NCBI GenBank assembly: GCA_023387985.1 | Contig: JAEWHC010000009.1 | Span: forward strand, 744,001-808,000 | DNA from: Bacteroidota bacterium | GTDB taxonomy: Bacteria > Bacteroidota > Bacteroidia > Chitinophagales > Chitinophagaceae | DNA: 64,000 bases | Direction of reading: 5' to 3' | In this document: piece by piece, positions 38,145 through 47,300 of the stretch | Layout of the letters: each line of letters begins with the position of its first letter | Numbering within the stretch: the first letter of the stretch is position 1 | The notes under the pieces: model-generated | The model's database searches: none | Told to the model about the DNA's origin: nothing | The model's input: only the letters and a program-made list of their open reading frames with translations | Position numbers and translations under genes: made by a program

Positions 38145-38192
38145 AGGATTGGTTAGCCTGTGAAAAATATAGTACACTTTAAAAGACCATTA

Positions 38193-40388
38193 TCAGCGGG
38201 AGAACAGCATCTCACGGTATTTTGGAAGAAGCCAGAATTCATCGCCAACAAGCAATTCCAGCTTGTCCACATGGTAACGGATCTTGTTGAAGAATTTGCC
38301 TTTTACATCTTCGCAATAGGCAATGGCTTTGGCACGCGGGTCCTCCACTTTATTGGCAACTTTCCTGGCTTCGATCATAGCCTCCACGTTGTCGGATACT
38401 TCTGCAATGTGCATGCTGATTTTTTCCAGTATTTCACGCTGGTTGCTGTTGGCCTGGCCTTCAAGCCCGAGTTCCTTGAGTCCTTTGATGTTTTGAATAA
38501 GGATATTCTGGTACTGTATGGCTCCGGGTAAAATATGGCTGGTACACATTTCCCCAATGACCCGGCCTTCAATCTGGATCCTTTTGATATAATCTTCGAT
38601 CATGATCTCGTGCCTTGCTTCCAGTTCGGAGTGGTTGAGGATTCCAAGTTCAGCGAACATATTTACCGATTTTTCAGACAGGTAAGCATCAAGTGCCACA
38701 GGCGTTGTGGGCACATTGGGAAGTCCGCGGCGGGCTGCTTCCTTATGCCATTCTTCGCTGTAACCATCGCCTTCAAAAAGGATCTTATCCGAACTGACAA
38801 TGTATTTTTTAATCACTTCCATCAGGGCGATGTCCTTCTTTTCACCCCGCTCAATTGCTTTGTCCACATCCTGCTTAAATTCCTTTAAGGTTTGGGCCAC
38901 TATTGCATTCAGAACGGTCATGGAAATAGCACAGTTTGCGCTGCTGCCTACTGCCCGGAATTCAAATTTGTTCCCGGTAAAGGCAAAGGGCGATGTGCGG
39001 TTGCGGTCGGTATTGTCGAGCATCAGCTCAGGAATGTTTTTATGAATATCCAGTTTCAGCAACATCTCATCCTGTTCGCTGAAGTTTGCTCCAACCCGCT
39101 CTTTGATTTCATTCAATACATTCGTCAGATAATTTCCAATAAAGATGGACATAATGGCCGGCGGCGCTTCGTTAGCGCCAAGCCGGTGATCGTTGCCTGC
39201 AGAAGTAATTGAAGCACGAAGCAATGGCGCATGGTCATGTACGGCTTTAATGATGTTCACAAAAAAGGTCAGGAACATCAGGTTTGTCTTTGGTGTACGC
39301 CCGGGTGCCAGCAGGTTCACGCCTGTGTTGGTACTCATGCTCCAGTTGTTGTGTTTTCCACTGCCATTCACACCCTGGAAGGGTTTTTCGTGCAACAATA
39401 CTTTCAGGTTATGACGACGGGCTATCCGGCTCATCACATCCATCAACAATGTATTATGGTCTACAGCCAGGTTGACTTCTTCAAATATTGGCGCACATTC
39501 GTACTGTCCGGGCGCCACTTCGTTGTGTCGGGTGCGCAAGGGAATGCCGAGACGATAGGCCTCATTCTCAAAATCCCGCATAAAAGAATATACCCTTTCC
39601 GGTATACTGCCGAAATAATGATCTTCAAGCTGCTGCCCTTTTGCCGATAAATGGCCGAAAACGGTTCTTCCGGCAAGTTGAATGTCTGGGCGACAAGCGG
39701 CGAGCCCCGCATCTATAACAAAATATTCCTGTTCCCAGCCCAGCGTTGCTTTTACTTCATTGATGTTGCGGTCAAAATAATTGCATACGTCCACAGCAGC
39801 ACGGTTCAGGGCATCAAGCGAACGCAGGAGAGGGATCTTGGTATCCAGGCTTTCGCCGGTATAGCTTACAAAAATAGTAGGAATGCAAAGCGTGCGGCCA
39901 TTGCCGATTTCTACGATAAATGCCGGTGAGCTGGGGTCCCAGGCGGTATATCCGCGGGCTTCAAAAGTTGCCCTGAGGCCACCACTTGGAAAACTGGAGG
40001 CATCGGGCTCTTGTTGGATCAGCGAGCTGCCTTCAAACTCTTCAATGGGCATACCATCACTTTTCAGGGTGAAAAATGAATCATGTTTTTCAGCAGTTGA
40101 ACCGCTCAAAGGCTGAAACCAGTGGGTAAAATGGGTCACATCTTTGGTCTGCGCCCAGGCACGCATACCCAGAGCGATCTGGTCTCCCATTACCCTGTCT
40201 ATTTTTTTGCCTGTCTTTATACTGGCCAAAAGTGTTTTATAGGCATCATCGCTCAGGTATTCGCGGGCTTTTTTCAGGTCGAATACATTTTCTCCAAAAA
40301 AAGAGGTGGTTTTAATGGGGCTACGCACTTCTTTATCAACGGGAAAATTGGCCAGGCGATTCAGGACTTCAAAACGGAGGGATTTCAT
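38193..40388 (-). CDS. glnN: Glutamine synthetase type III
   Basis: Makes glutamine from glutamate and ammonium. The 731-residue length and the motifs ASSFPSGGLRATFEARGYTAWDP, LGWEQEYFVID and RTRHNEVAPGQYECAPIFE identify GSIII, the large dodecameric form common in Bacteroidota. So do HNLKVLLHEKPF, NGSGKHNNWS and RFRAVGSSANCA-type C-terminal segments. I chose ATG 40388 (MKSLRFEVL); the open frame upstream to 40463 is not conserved-looking. It is monocistronic with its own terminator. No GlnB or regulator is adjacent. Confidence 0.96.
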   Translation of the reverse strand: MKSLRFEVLNRLANFPVDKEVRSPIKTTSFFGENVFDLKKAREYLSDDAYKTLLASIKTGKKIDRVMGDQIALGMRAWAQTKDVTHFTHWFQPLSGSTAEKHDSFFTLKSDGMPIEEFEGSSLIQQEPDASSFPSGGLRATFEARGYTAWDPSSPAFIVEIGNGRTLCIPTIFVSYTGESLDTKIPLLRSLDALNRAAVDVCNYFDRNINEVKATLGWEQEYFVIDAGLAACRPDIQLAGRTVFGHLSAKGQQLEDHYFGSIPERVYSFMRDFENEAYRLGIPLRTRHNEVAPGQYECAPIFEEVNLAVDHNTLLMDVMSRIARRHNLKVLLHEKPFQGVNGSGKHNNWSMSTNTGVNLLAPGRTPKTNLMFLTFFVNIIKAVHDHAPLLRASITSAGNDHRLGANEAPPAIMSIFIGNYLTNVLNEIKERVGANFSEQDEMLLKLDIHKNIPELMLDNTDRNRTSPFAFTGNKFEFRAVGSSANCAISMTVLNAIVAQTLKEFKQDVDKAIERGEKKDIALMEVIKKYIVSSDKILFEGDGYSEEWHKEAARRGLPNVPTTPVALDAYLSEKSVNMFAELGILNHSELEARHEIMIEDYIKRIQIEGRVIGEMCTSHILPGAIQYQNILIQNIKGLKELGLEGQANSNQREILEKISMHIAEVSDNVEAMIEARKVANKVEDPRAKAIAYCEDVKGKFFNKIRYHVDKLELLVGDEFWLLPKYREMLFSR

Positions 40389-40541
40389 AAATAGGATTAT
40401 TTTTCTGAGTAAATTCAATTTGAATGTAAAACTAGGTTTTCCAACCAGAAAAATACATTTCAAATAAAAAAATCTGAAAAAAATTTCCGAAAAGTGGCAA
40501 AAAAGACTTCAATGATAGTAAAATAACTTACATATAATATT

Positions 40542-41825
40542 TTATAATGTATTCATTGAAGCCGTTTTTTTCCATGCCGCAGGTAAAAGTGGAAAAAGCA
40601 GCAAGGGGGCAAAAAATGGAAGAACAATGCTGCGGTACCGCACAATGGCACCGGCATAAGGAATGGTAAAGCCGGTAATCAGGCAAATGGAAACACTTAA
40701 CGTTACAGCCAGGATGAGCCAGGCCCGCGCATTTCTTCCAAGATTGTTTTTTCGGAGCCAAAAAAGAAAAGCCGCAAAGGCCAGAATGAGCACCAGGCTT
40801 TCGAAGGCAGCCGGCCATTCCAGCAATTTCATCCCGGAATGAAAAAACGGAGCCAGGAAGCCCCGGTATAATGCAACAGGCAGGGATGAGACCAGGTGAA
40901 ACCAATCCGCATCATGCAGGACCGGTGTTACCAGCGAACCGCCGCTCAAAGCCTTGAAAGCCTCCTGCCGGTCCAGCAAAATGGAAGGCAAATGATATTG
41001 GGGCAAGATCTTGCCGGTTAGCCACAACCCTGCAAACACCGCGAGAAGTGCATACCAGATTAATTTTCGCTTGTTGCCGCCAATTGCCCACAGCCACGCA
41101 ATGCCACAGGATGCGAGGAAAAACAGGGCGAGGTAGTTGCGTAAAAAGAAAAGCAATCCGAAATGAATGAAGAAGAAAAAAGCCTGCCACCATTTCCAGG
41201 TTTTTTGTTTCCAGAGCGTATAAATGAGCCAGGTCGATATCCCAAGACAATGCAGCATCAGTCCATCGCGGTGAAATGCACTTGTCCAGAATAGTACCGA
41301 AGGCCAAAGCAATACCAGTATTGCCGGCCACAGCATGGGCACCCTGAAAAATTTCGACCAGATTCTGGCAATCACCAGTTGACCAGCCATAGTAAATCCA
41401 TTAAACAGAACGATATTGGCCGCAATGTTCCGGCCCGTCACCAGGTTGCTAATGGCCATCAGTTTAATCACCAACACTTCTTTAAGATCATTCAACAAGC
41501 TGTTGTGTGTTCCAAGCAGCCCGCTGTCTTCTGCATAGCGTGGTGTTGCCAGGTCAGCAAAAAATCCTTTGGGGTCATTTAAAAGCCAATCTGTTTCGCC
41601 AAGGCTTTGGAAGAAATAACGCCAGGTGTCTACCCGGGTTTGCCATTCGGGTACATTCATGAACATACCGGTATAAACAATTCCGGCCATAATCTTGATG
41701 AGCAGGAAACTAAGAATATGGGAGTTGCTCAACCCGGACCAGTTTAAAATGGCAGGCCTTGTCCACAGCCAGGCAAATACTGCAAGCCAGGCCATAAAAA
41801 CCAAATAAGGGAAAAATGCTGCCAT
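40542..41825 (-). CDS. Multi-pass membrane protein, GT-C-like
   Basis: A hydrophobic protein of about 427 residues with 10-12 predicted membrane segments. The large loop after the second segment contains DTWRYFF and a conserved-looking GLLGTHNSLLNDLK region, and HRDGLMLH follows a later membrane segment. The layout resembles GT-C-type glycosyltransferases or polymer assembly proteins, but I saw no diagnostic DxD or family motif, so the function is open. I chose ATG 41825; a GTG at 41888 would add 21 residues. It follows the DUF6580 gene on the same strand and may be cotranscribed. Confidence 0.55.
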   Translation of the reverse strand: MAAFFPYLVFMAWLAVFAWLWTRPAILNWSGLSNSHILSFLLIKIMAGIVYTGMFMNVPEWQTRVDTWRYFFQSLGETDWLLNDPKGFFADLATPRYAEDSGLLGTHNSLLNDLKEVLVIKLMAISNLVTGRNIAANIVLFNGFTMAGQLVIARIWSKFFRVPMLWPAILVLLWPSVLFWTSAFHRDGLMLHCLGISTWLIYTLWKQKTWKWWQAFFFFIHFGLLFFLRNYLALFFLASCGIAWLWAIGGNKRKLIWYALLAVFAGLWLTGKILPQYHLPSILLDRQEAFKALSGGSLVTPVLHDADWFHLVSSLPVALYRGFLAPFFHSGMKLLEWPAAFESLVLILAFAAFLFWLRKNNLGRNARAWLILAVTLSVSICLITGFTIPYAGAIVRYRSIVLPFFAPLLLFPLLPAAWKKTASMNTL

Positions 41826-41915
41826 GCTTCTGCCTGGAATTTGAATACGATTTGGTTTAAAAAAAAGCGCAGTTGCTAAGATAGCCACTGCGCTTCATGA
41901 TGAAATTATTTTAGC

Positions 41916-42482
41916 TCAGGCTTTGGCGAGTTTAATCTGCGGACGGCTTACCAGCGCCCAGGTTGCGAAGAGCAATCCTCCGAACAACAAACTGCCGATC
42001 ATTGTTGCCTTGATGAAGGGGACGCCATCAACATAGGTCATCATTAAACCCTGTAAAGTAAGTCCACGCGCAAAACCGGTTTGATAAATCCAAACCACAA
42101 AATTGCTCAGCAGGAAAAACACAAGTGGTGCTGCGATCAGTCCACCGGCAACCGAAGTCCATTTGGATGGCTTAACTAAAAAACCAATAGCAACAAGGCC
42201 GGTAATAATCACATAATTCCAGATTAGATCGGGATAAAAACCTGGTTGAAAGGCGGCGGGATTTGCTGTATGCAAAACCTGCATAATCAGATCACTCATC
42301 AGCAGACAAAGCAGGGGAAGGGCAAAAGCCCATTTGCGGTTAGCCACCACTGCGCCTGCAAATACTGCAATAGCCAGGTGCGGAGCGCCTAACCATGCCG
42401 GCCGGGATTCATAAGGAATGATCTTATACAAGCTCACAATTGCCAGAAAGCAAATAAATAAAAAGACTATTTTTTTGTTCAT
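41916..42482 (-). CDS. DUF6580-like membrane protein
   Basis: A 188-residue protein with five or six membrane segments and the layout WLGAPHLAIAVFAGA, ALPLLCLLMSDLIMQ and FLLSNFVVWIYQTG. This is typical of the DUF6580 group, which resembles ECF-transporter S components. A transport role is possible but unproven, and no partner ATPase gene is adjacent. It begins at an ATG with no strong ribosome-binding site and reads towards the gene at 40542-41825. Confidence 0.65.
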   Translation of the reverse strand: MNKKIVFLFICFLAIVSLYKIIPYESRPAWLGAPHLAIAVFAGAVVANRKWAFALPLLCLLMSDLIMQVLHTANPAAFQPGFYPDLIWNYVIITGLVAIGFLVKPSKWTSVAGGLIAAPLVFFLLSNFVVWIYQTGFARGLTLQGLMMTYVDGVPFIKATMIGSLLFGGLLFATWALVSRPQIKLAKA

Positions 42483-42567
42483 GATTCAGAGATTGTTGGA
42501 GAATTGGCGACAAAAATAGCTTAATTTGAGGGGTATAGGATGCGAAATTTTTAAAACCGCCTTACTC

Positions 42568-42936
42568 ATGTACAAACCCGCCAAAAAAGAAAAGAACCAA
42601 ACAGGCATTGAAGGCGAGCGGATCGCTTTGGGCTGGCTTCGTGGCCAGGGCTTCCAGGTACTTGCCCAGAACTGGCGCCATGGGCGGCTTGAAATCGACA
42701 TTATAGCCAGCCAAAACGGCATTCTACATTTTGTAGAGGTTAAAACACTCTGGGGCTTTATGGGGCTTCACCCGGAGGTTCACGTGACCAAAACCAAGAT
42801 CAAAAATTTGAAAACCGCTGCGGCCGAATACCTCTATCATCATCCGCAGTGGCAAAAAATACGTTTTGATGTGATCGCTGTTACCCTTTCCAAGGAAAAA
42901 GAACCAGAGATTTTTCATATTCCTGACATATACTGA
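42568..42936 (+). CDS. YraN/UPF0102 nuclease-like protein
   Basis: A 122-residue PD-(D/E)xK-type protein. The family signatures are TGIEGERIALGWLRGQGF, VLAQNWRHGRLEIDIIA and LHFVEVKT, giving the Glu, Asp and Glu-x-Lys of the nuclease-like core. Members are widespread and of unclear cellular role. I chose ATG 42568; a TTG at 42526 adds 14 poorly supported residues. It converges with rlmH, leaving only four bases between stop codons. Confidence 0.88.
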   Translation: MYKPAKKEKNQTGIEGERIALGWLRGQGFQVLAQNWRHGRLEIDIIASQNGILHFVEVKTLWGFMGLHPEVHVTKTKIKNLKTAAAEYLYHHPQWQKIRFDVIAVTLSKEKEPEIFHIPDIY

Positions 42937-42940
42937 AGCA

Positions 42941-43411
42941 TCAAACATGATGGTATTTTTCGCCTTTTATGATGGTGCAGGCGCGGTACAATTGTTCGGC
43001 CAGGATGAGCCGGACCAGCTGGTGTGGGAAAACCAGCTTGCTGAGGCTCCATATCATGTCAGCCTTTTGAAGCAGGGCTTCCGAAACCCCATATGCGCCG
43101 CCAATTACAAATCGGATCCTTTTTGAAACCATGGATTGCTTTTCAAGTATGCCGGCCAGCTCCGGTGAACTTAGCATTTTTCCTTTCTCATCCAGCAATA
43201 CCAGGAATTCGTTTTCCTGGAGCTGGCTCAACAACATCTGGGATTCGGCTGCGACAAGCCCGGCAGGATCGAGCCTTGAAGCGTTCTTCACCGGATGCAA
43301 CAAATTCCACTCAACAGGGTAATAAAAAGAAAGCCTTTTGCTATAGTCCTCCACGGCAGCGACGAGGCGTAGATCGTGTTTTCCGCCAAATGCAGTGAGG
43401 ATAATTTTCAT
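42941..43411 (-). CDS. rlmH: RlmH, 23S rRNA m3-pseudouridine-1915 methyltransferase
   Basis: Methylates pseudouridine 1915 in helix 69 of 23S rRNA. The 156-residue SPOUT protein shows MKIILTAFGG, the SAM-knot segment RFVIGGAYGVSEALLQKAD, and the C-terminal LVFPHQLVRLILAEQLYRA followed by KGEKYHH, the family hallmark. It is single-gene and converges with yraN. It is divergent from the OmpH-like gene across a 96-base gap. Confidence 0.95.
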   Translation of the reverse strand: MKIILTAFGGKHDLRLVAAVEDYSKRLSFYYPVEWNLLHPVKNASRLDPAGLVAAESQMLLSQLQENEFLVLLDEKGKMLSSPELAGILEKQSMVSKRIRFVIGGAYGVSEALLQKADMIWSLSKLVFPHQLVRLILAEQLYRACTIIKGEKYHHV

Positions 43412-43507
43412 TTTCGCAAAAATGCAATATTTCCAGGGTTTCCGTTAACATGCCCATAACAAAACTTTCGCTTTAGCCCACTAATTTCGCAGTCTTATTT
43501 TCGAGAT

Positions 43508-44116
43508 ATGAAACAACTGCCTCTCATTCTGAGTTCGCTGGCCTTGGTCGGTGTTATTGTACTTGGAGTTCTCTTTTCAAAAAACAGCTCAACAGAGCCT
43601 GCAACCTCTGCAATTGTCACCGATTCAACAGGAAAAGTTGAACATGCGGTAATTGGCTTTTTCCAGATGGATTCTATCGATCAGCAATACAAATTCCTGG
43701 GCCAGATCCGCGATCAAATCAAACGCAATGAAGTGAATGCGACCAACGAGCTTGAGAATATGAAAAAGAGCGCAATGAACCGTGTAGCCCAGCTCGAAAA
43801 AAGAGCACCCACCATGAGTCAGCAGGAATTTGAAGCCGCGCAAAAAGAGATCCAGCAATTACAGATGAATATCCAGAACCGGGAGATGAAATTATCGCAG
43901 GACTTACAGGAAAAGCAACTGAAGCTCATGCAGGACATCAATAACGAAATTGAAGCTTTCCTGAAAGAGTATAATAAAGACGGCCGTTTCCAGTTCATTC
44001 TTTCCAAAGCAAGCGGAGACCAGATCTTCTTTGCAGATTCTACCTTAGACATTACAGATGATGTGCTCAAAGGATTGAATGAAAGGCATGAAAGCAAACA
44101 AGAAAAAAATAAATGA
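43508..44116 (+). CDS. OmpH/Skp-family periplasmic chaperone-like protein
   Basis: A 202-residue protein with a membrane/signal segment at residues 5-24, then a mature part dominated by coiled coil (about 60-160: KRNEVNATNELENMKKSA onward, rich in Lys, Glu, Gln). It ends in a beta strand pair (FQFILSKASGDQIFFADS) and ITDDVLKGLNERH. This is the jellyfish-like layout of Skp, which escorts outer-membrane proteins across the periplasm. The leader lacks a clear cleavage site, so it may stay anchored. A terminator follows. Confidence 0.85.
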   Translation: MKQLPLILSSLALVGVIVLGVLFSKNSSTEPATSAIVTDSTGKVEHAVIGFFQMDSIDQQYKFLGQIRDQIKRNEVNATNELENMKKSAMNRVAQLEKRAPTMSQQEFEAAQKEIQQLQMNIQNREMKLSQDLQEKQLKLMQDINNEIEAFLKEYNKDGRFQFILSKASGDQIFFADSTLDITDDVLKGLNERHESKQEKNK

Positions 44117-44140
44117 TCTATCTTAAAATTACTTTGAAAA

Positions 44141-44163
44141 AAGCCCGGATAACGGGCTTTTTT
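44141..44163 (+). terminator. Rho-independent terminator after the OmpH-like gene
   Basis: AAGCCCG, loop GATAA, CGGGCTT, then TTTTC. It is 25 bases after the stop. The remaining 178 bases to the end of tamB hold nothing recognisable. Confidence 0.85.
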
Positions 44164-44341
44164 CTTTTTGATAAGAAGCCATTTCTGTCAAAAGCCCGGT
44201 GTGGAAAATACTGCCTTTAAGAAACCAAATAAATAGTAAGCTGCAGAAACAAGCGATCATATGGCAGCGGATGAAGCAAACCAATTGAAGTGGAATGATG
44301 GCCCGAAAAGTAAGGGCTTGCCCGCGCCCTGCACAACTTTT

Positions 44342-47300
44342 TTACTTAAAACCGGCATCCTGATCCTCTTCCTCTTTCCGCAGGATAAGAATATCATCCT
44401 GGTTTTTACTGCGACCCCGGAGACGCAGAAAATCTTCGAAATCCTGACGGTAACTCAGGCTCACCCCGGCACGGTTTCGACGGCCGATAAAGTCGATATT
44501 ATCCCGCTTGAATAAAATGGCCCGGAGTTTCCTGTCCTTGGTTAAAATGAATTCGACACTGATATTGGGCAGGAACTGAAAACCTGCATTTGCATAGCTC
44601 GCACTGGCCCGTCCGACGTCAAAATCGCTGCCCACATTTACCACAATGCGGTTGTTGAGGTAGCTGCGGCGAAGCATGAAATTGAAATTTACCCGGTCGT
44701 AACCTGCTGAGCCTACTACTTCACCGCCAACCAGCGAATTGGAGTTATAAACGGCCGTGTTGAAATCAACATTCAAACTTTTATCTCCCAGAATTTCCTG
44801 AAAGACATTCGTAAGAATTTTCCCCATTTCATCACTGATGAGATCGCTAAGTGTATTGATGGCCAATTCGGTTCCGGGAATGCGCGTACCGGTACCTTGC
44901 TTGTAAGGCGCAAAGGAGCGGAAAACAATGAGGTAGGTCACCTGCCGCAGCATTTCGCTCTTGTCGTTTTCAATTTGCTGCAGCATATTCATTGCACTCA
45001 GGTTGTTGCGCATGGGGCTGCCAGGCGGAAATTCAATGCTGAATTCAATATTCGGTTGCATCAATTGCCCGGTCAGTAAAGCATTTACATAAACATCGCC
45101 CTTGTAATTTGCTGCACTGGGATCAAGCAGGTCGCGACTCTGCGAGGTGTTCAACAGATCACTGAAAGAAATATTGTTGGCAATGTAGCGTGCCTGCACC
45201 CGCATGCTGGCCGTGTACGGATCGCCATTCCATTCAATGAAACTGTTCTCACCGCCAACCAGTTCAAAAGGTTTTTTGATGAGTGTTTGAAAACTAAAAT
45301 TATAGTTTCCGCTTTCAATATTGTAACGGCCGCGCATTACTGTTTCTTCTGTTGTTCCCGTTCGTATGCGCAGGTTGCCATTGCCACGGGCCGAGATCAC
45401 GTCGCCGGTCACCTCATCCATAATCACATCGATCTGGCAGAGCGGATTGGTGGTGAGTTCCATATCGATGTGCAGGTTCAATTCATCCTCCTCGGTAATG
45501 CCGGTCATTTCCACCCCATAAGTTTTAAATGAAAGATAATCAGCTTCACCGCTTGTTTTGCCTTCGCGGTTGGCAATTATGATGTGCGAGGAATCAGTTA
45601 TGTTTCCCGCTACTTTCATGTAAAGATTGTTAATAGGCCCATTCAGGCTGAAAGTTGCCGCTCCTACAGCCTTACCATAAAAAAGATCATTGTCTTTGGG
45701 ATTTGTGTTCAATACTTCCATCCCGTTTGAAGCAACATTCATATAAAAGGAAAGGCTGTCAAAAAAATGATGGTACATAATGCCCTTAACTGTACCTGTG
45801 CGGTCTTTGGCATCTTTGAGATTGATGGTTCCGAGGTCAAGAAAATTCTCGCCAAATTTTAATGTGGCGCTATCCACAAAATAGGTGACACCGGTATACA
45901 GCACAGTAAATTGCGCCTGACTCAGGCGTACTTCACCCACCAGTCGCGGGGCCTTAAGGCTGCCAACGATTTGCAGGGTGCCATTGGCATAGCCATCCAT
46001 ATTTTTGAAAACCGTGCTCAGGTAATTATTCAGTAAGGAAATGCGTTCGTTGCGCAGGTTGATCACGGTGTTGATCGTGCTTTTTCCGTCGGGCTTTACA
46101 TCGAAAGCCACTTCGCCACCGAAGTCATAAAGCGGGTTTTTGCTGTCAATATTTCCACGAAATGCCCCGGAGGTGGTATTGTAATTTCCCCTGACTGTGA
46201 CAAGGCCTACACTATCATTATTGAAGTAAAAGTTATGTGCAGCCAAATCCATATGGAACAGCGGTTTGCGTAGCGGATCCTCCACTACCACTTTTCCTGT
46301 AAGCAATCCTTCCAGGCGTGGTTCCGTGGTAAAATAGGGCAGGAAATCACCTAAATTGAGCTCCGTAATTTCTACATGAATGTCATTCCAGTTGTGTTCA
46401 TCGCTGGGAACTGAATAGGCCAGCAATTTTTGATTTCCACTTGTGATCTCCACCCCCTGGGCAAACAGGTAGCCATTGCGCATACTGATTGATCCTTCGC
46501 TGCTAATCACCCATTTCTTATTGTTTAAAATGAACTCGCTTTCGCGGAATAGTGCTTCAAATCCACCCTCACTGGCAATAAACATGCCATTGATCACTGC
46601 GTCTCCCAAAGCGCCGCCCATTCGGGTGGTCAGTTTCAACTGGGTAGTATCCATACTGGTAACAAGCCCAAGGCTTACATTGGGTATGTTGAGGCTGTCG
46701 TTGATGACCAGGTTGTCAATTCCACCGTTGATATATAACCAGTTGTCACTTCCATTTCCCCGGAGGGAAACATTGCGGAATTGAAAATTCTTATAACCTA
46801 CAAAAGGGGCGTCTACATTCAGCAGCATTTCAAACTTATCCGTATTCAGCACGCCTTTTAATGTAGAATTGCTGAGGCCACGCAGGTTTGGATCTATGAG
46901 GTAGAGATAAGGATCAATATTTTTGGTTTCAATATCAAAGGTGAAATCCTGGTTTTTGGGTAGCGATCTGGGTTTTTCAAATATGGAAGGGTAGTAGTGA
47001 TGCAGGAAAGCCAGGAATCCGTTTGGCAAATCACTGAGGTTGAATTTACCGTCGATTCTTACACTCGCTTCATTGGTCAGGATTTCGAGGGTTTTGTTGC
47101 CATTTTCATGTACTACCGAATTGATTACCAATGAATCGAAACTGAGCTGCCTGATGCCGTCATAAAGGCTGGCATCATACATGCGGGCATAGCCCACAAA
47201 ATCATCAATTTTACTTCCTTTAAAATTTACATCGAACAGCCCGGAAAACCTGAGGCTGTCTTCCGTTATACCGAGAGCACGCAAATTGGCATTTACCAGC

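Noticed and set aside
44261..44515. Plus-strand frame of 84 codons overlapping the tamB 3' end
   Set aside because: It is antisense to the conserved DUF490 end of tamB and has no ribosome-binding site or domain.
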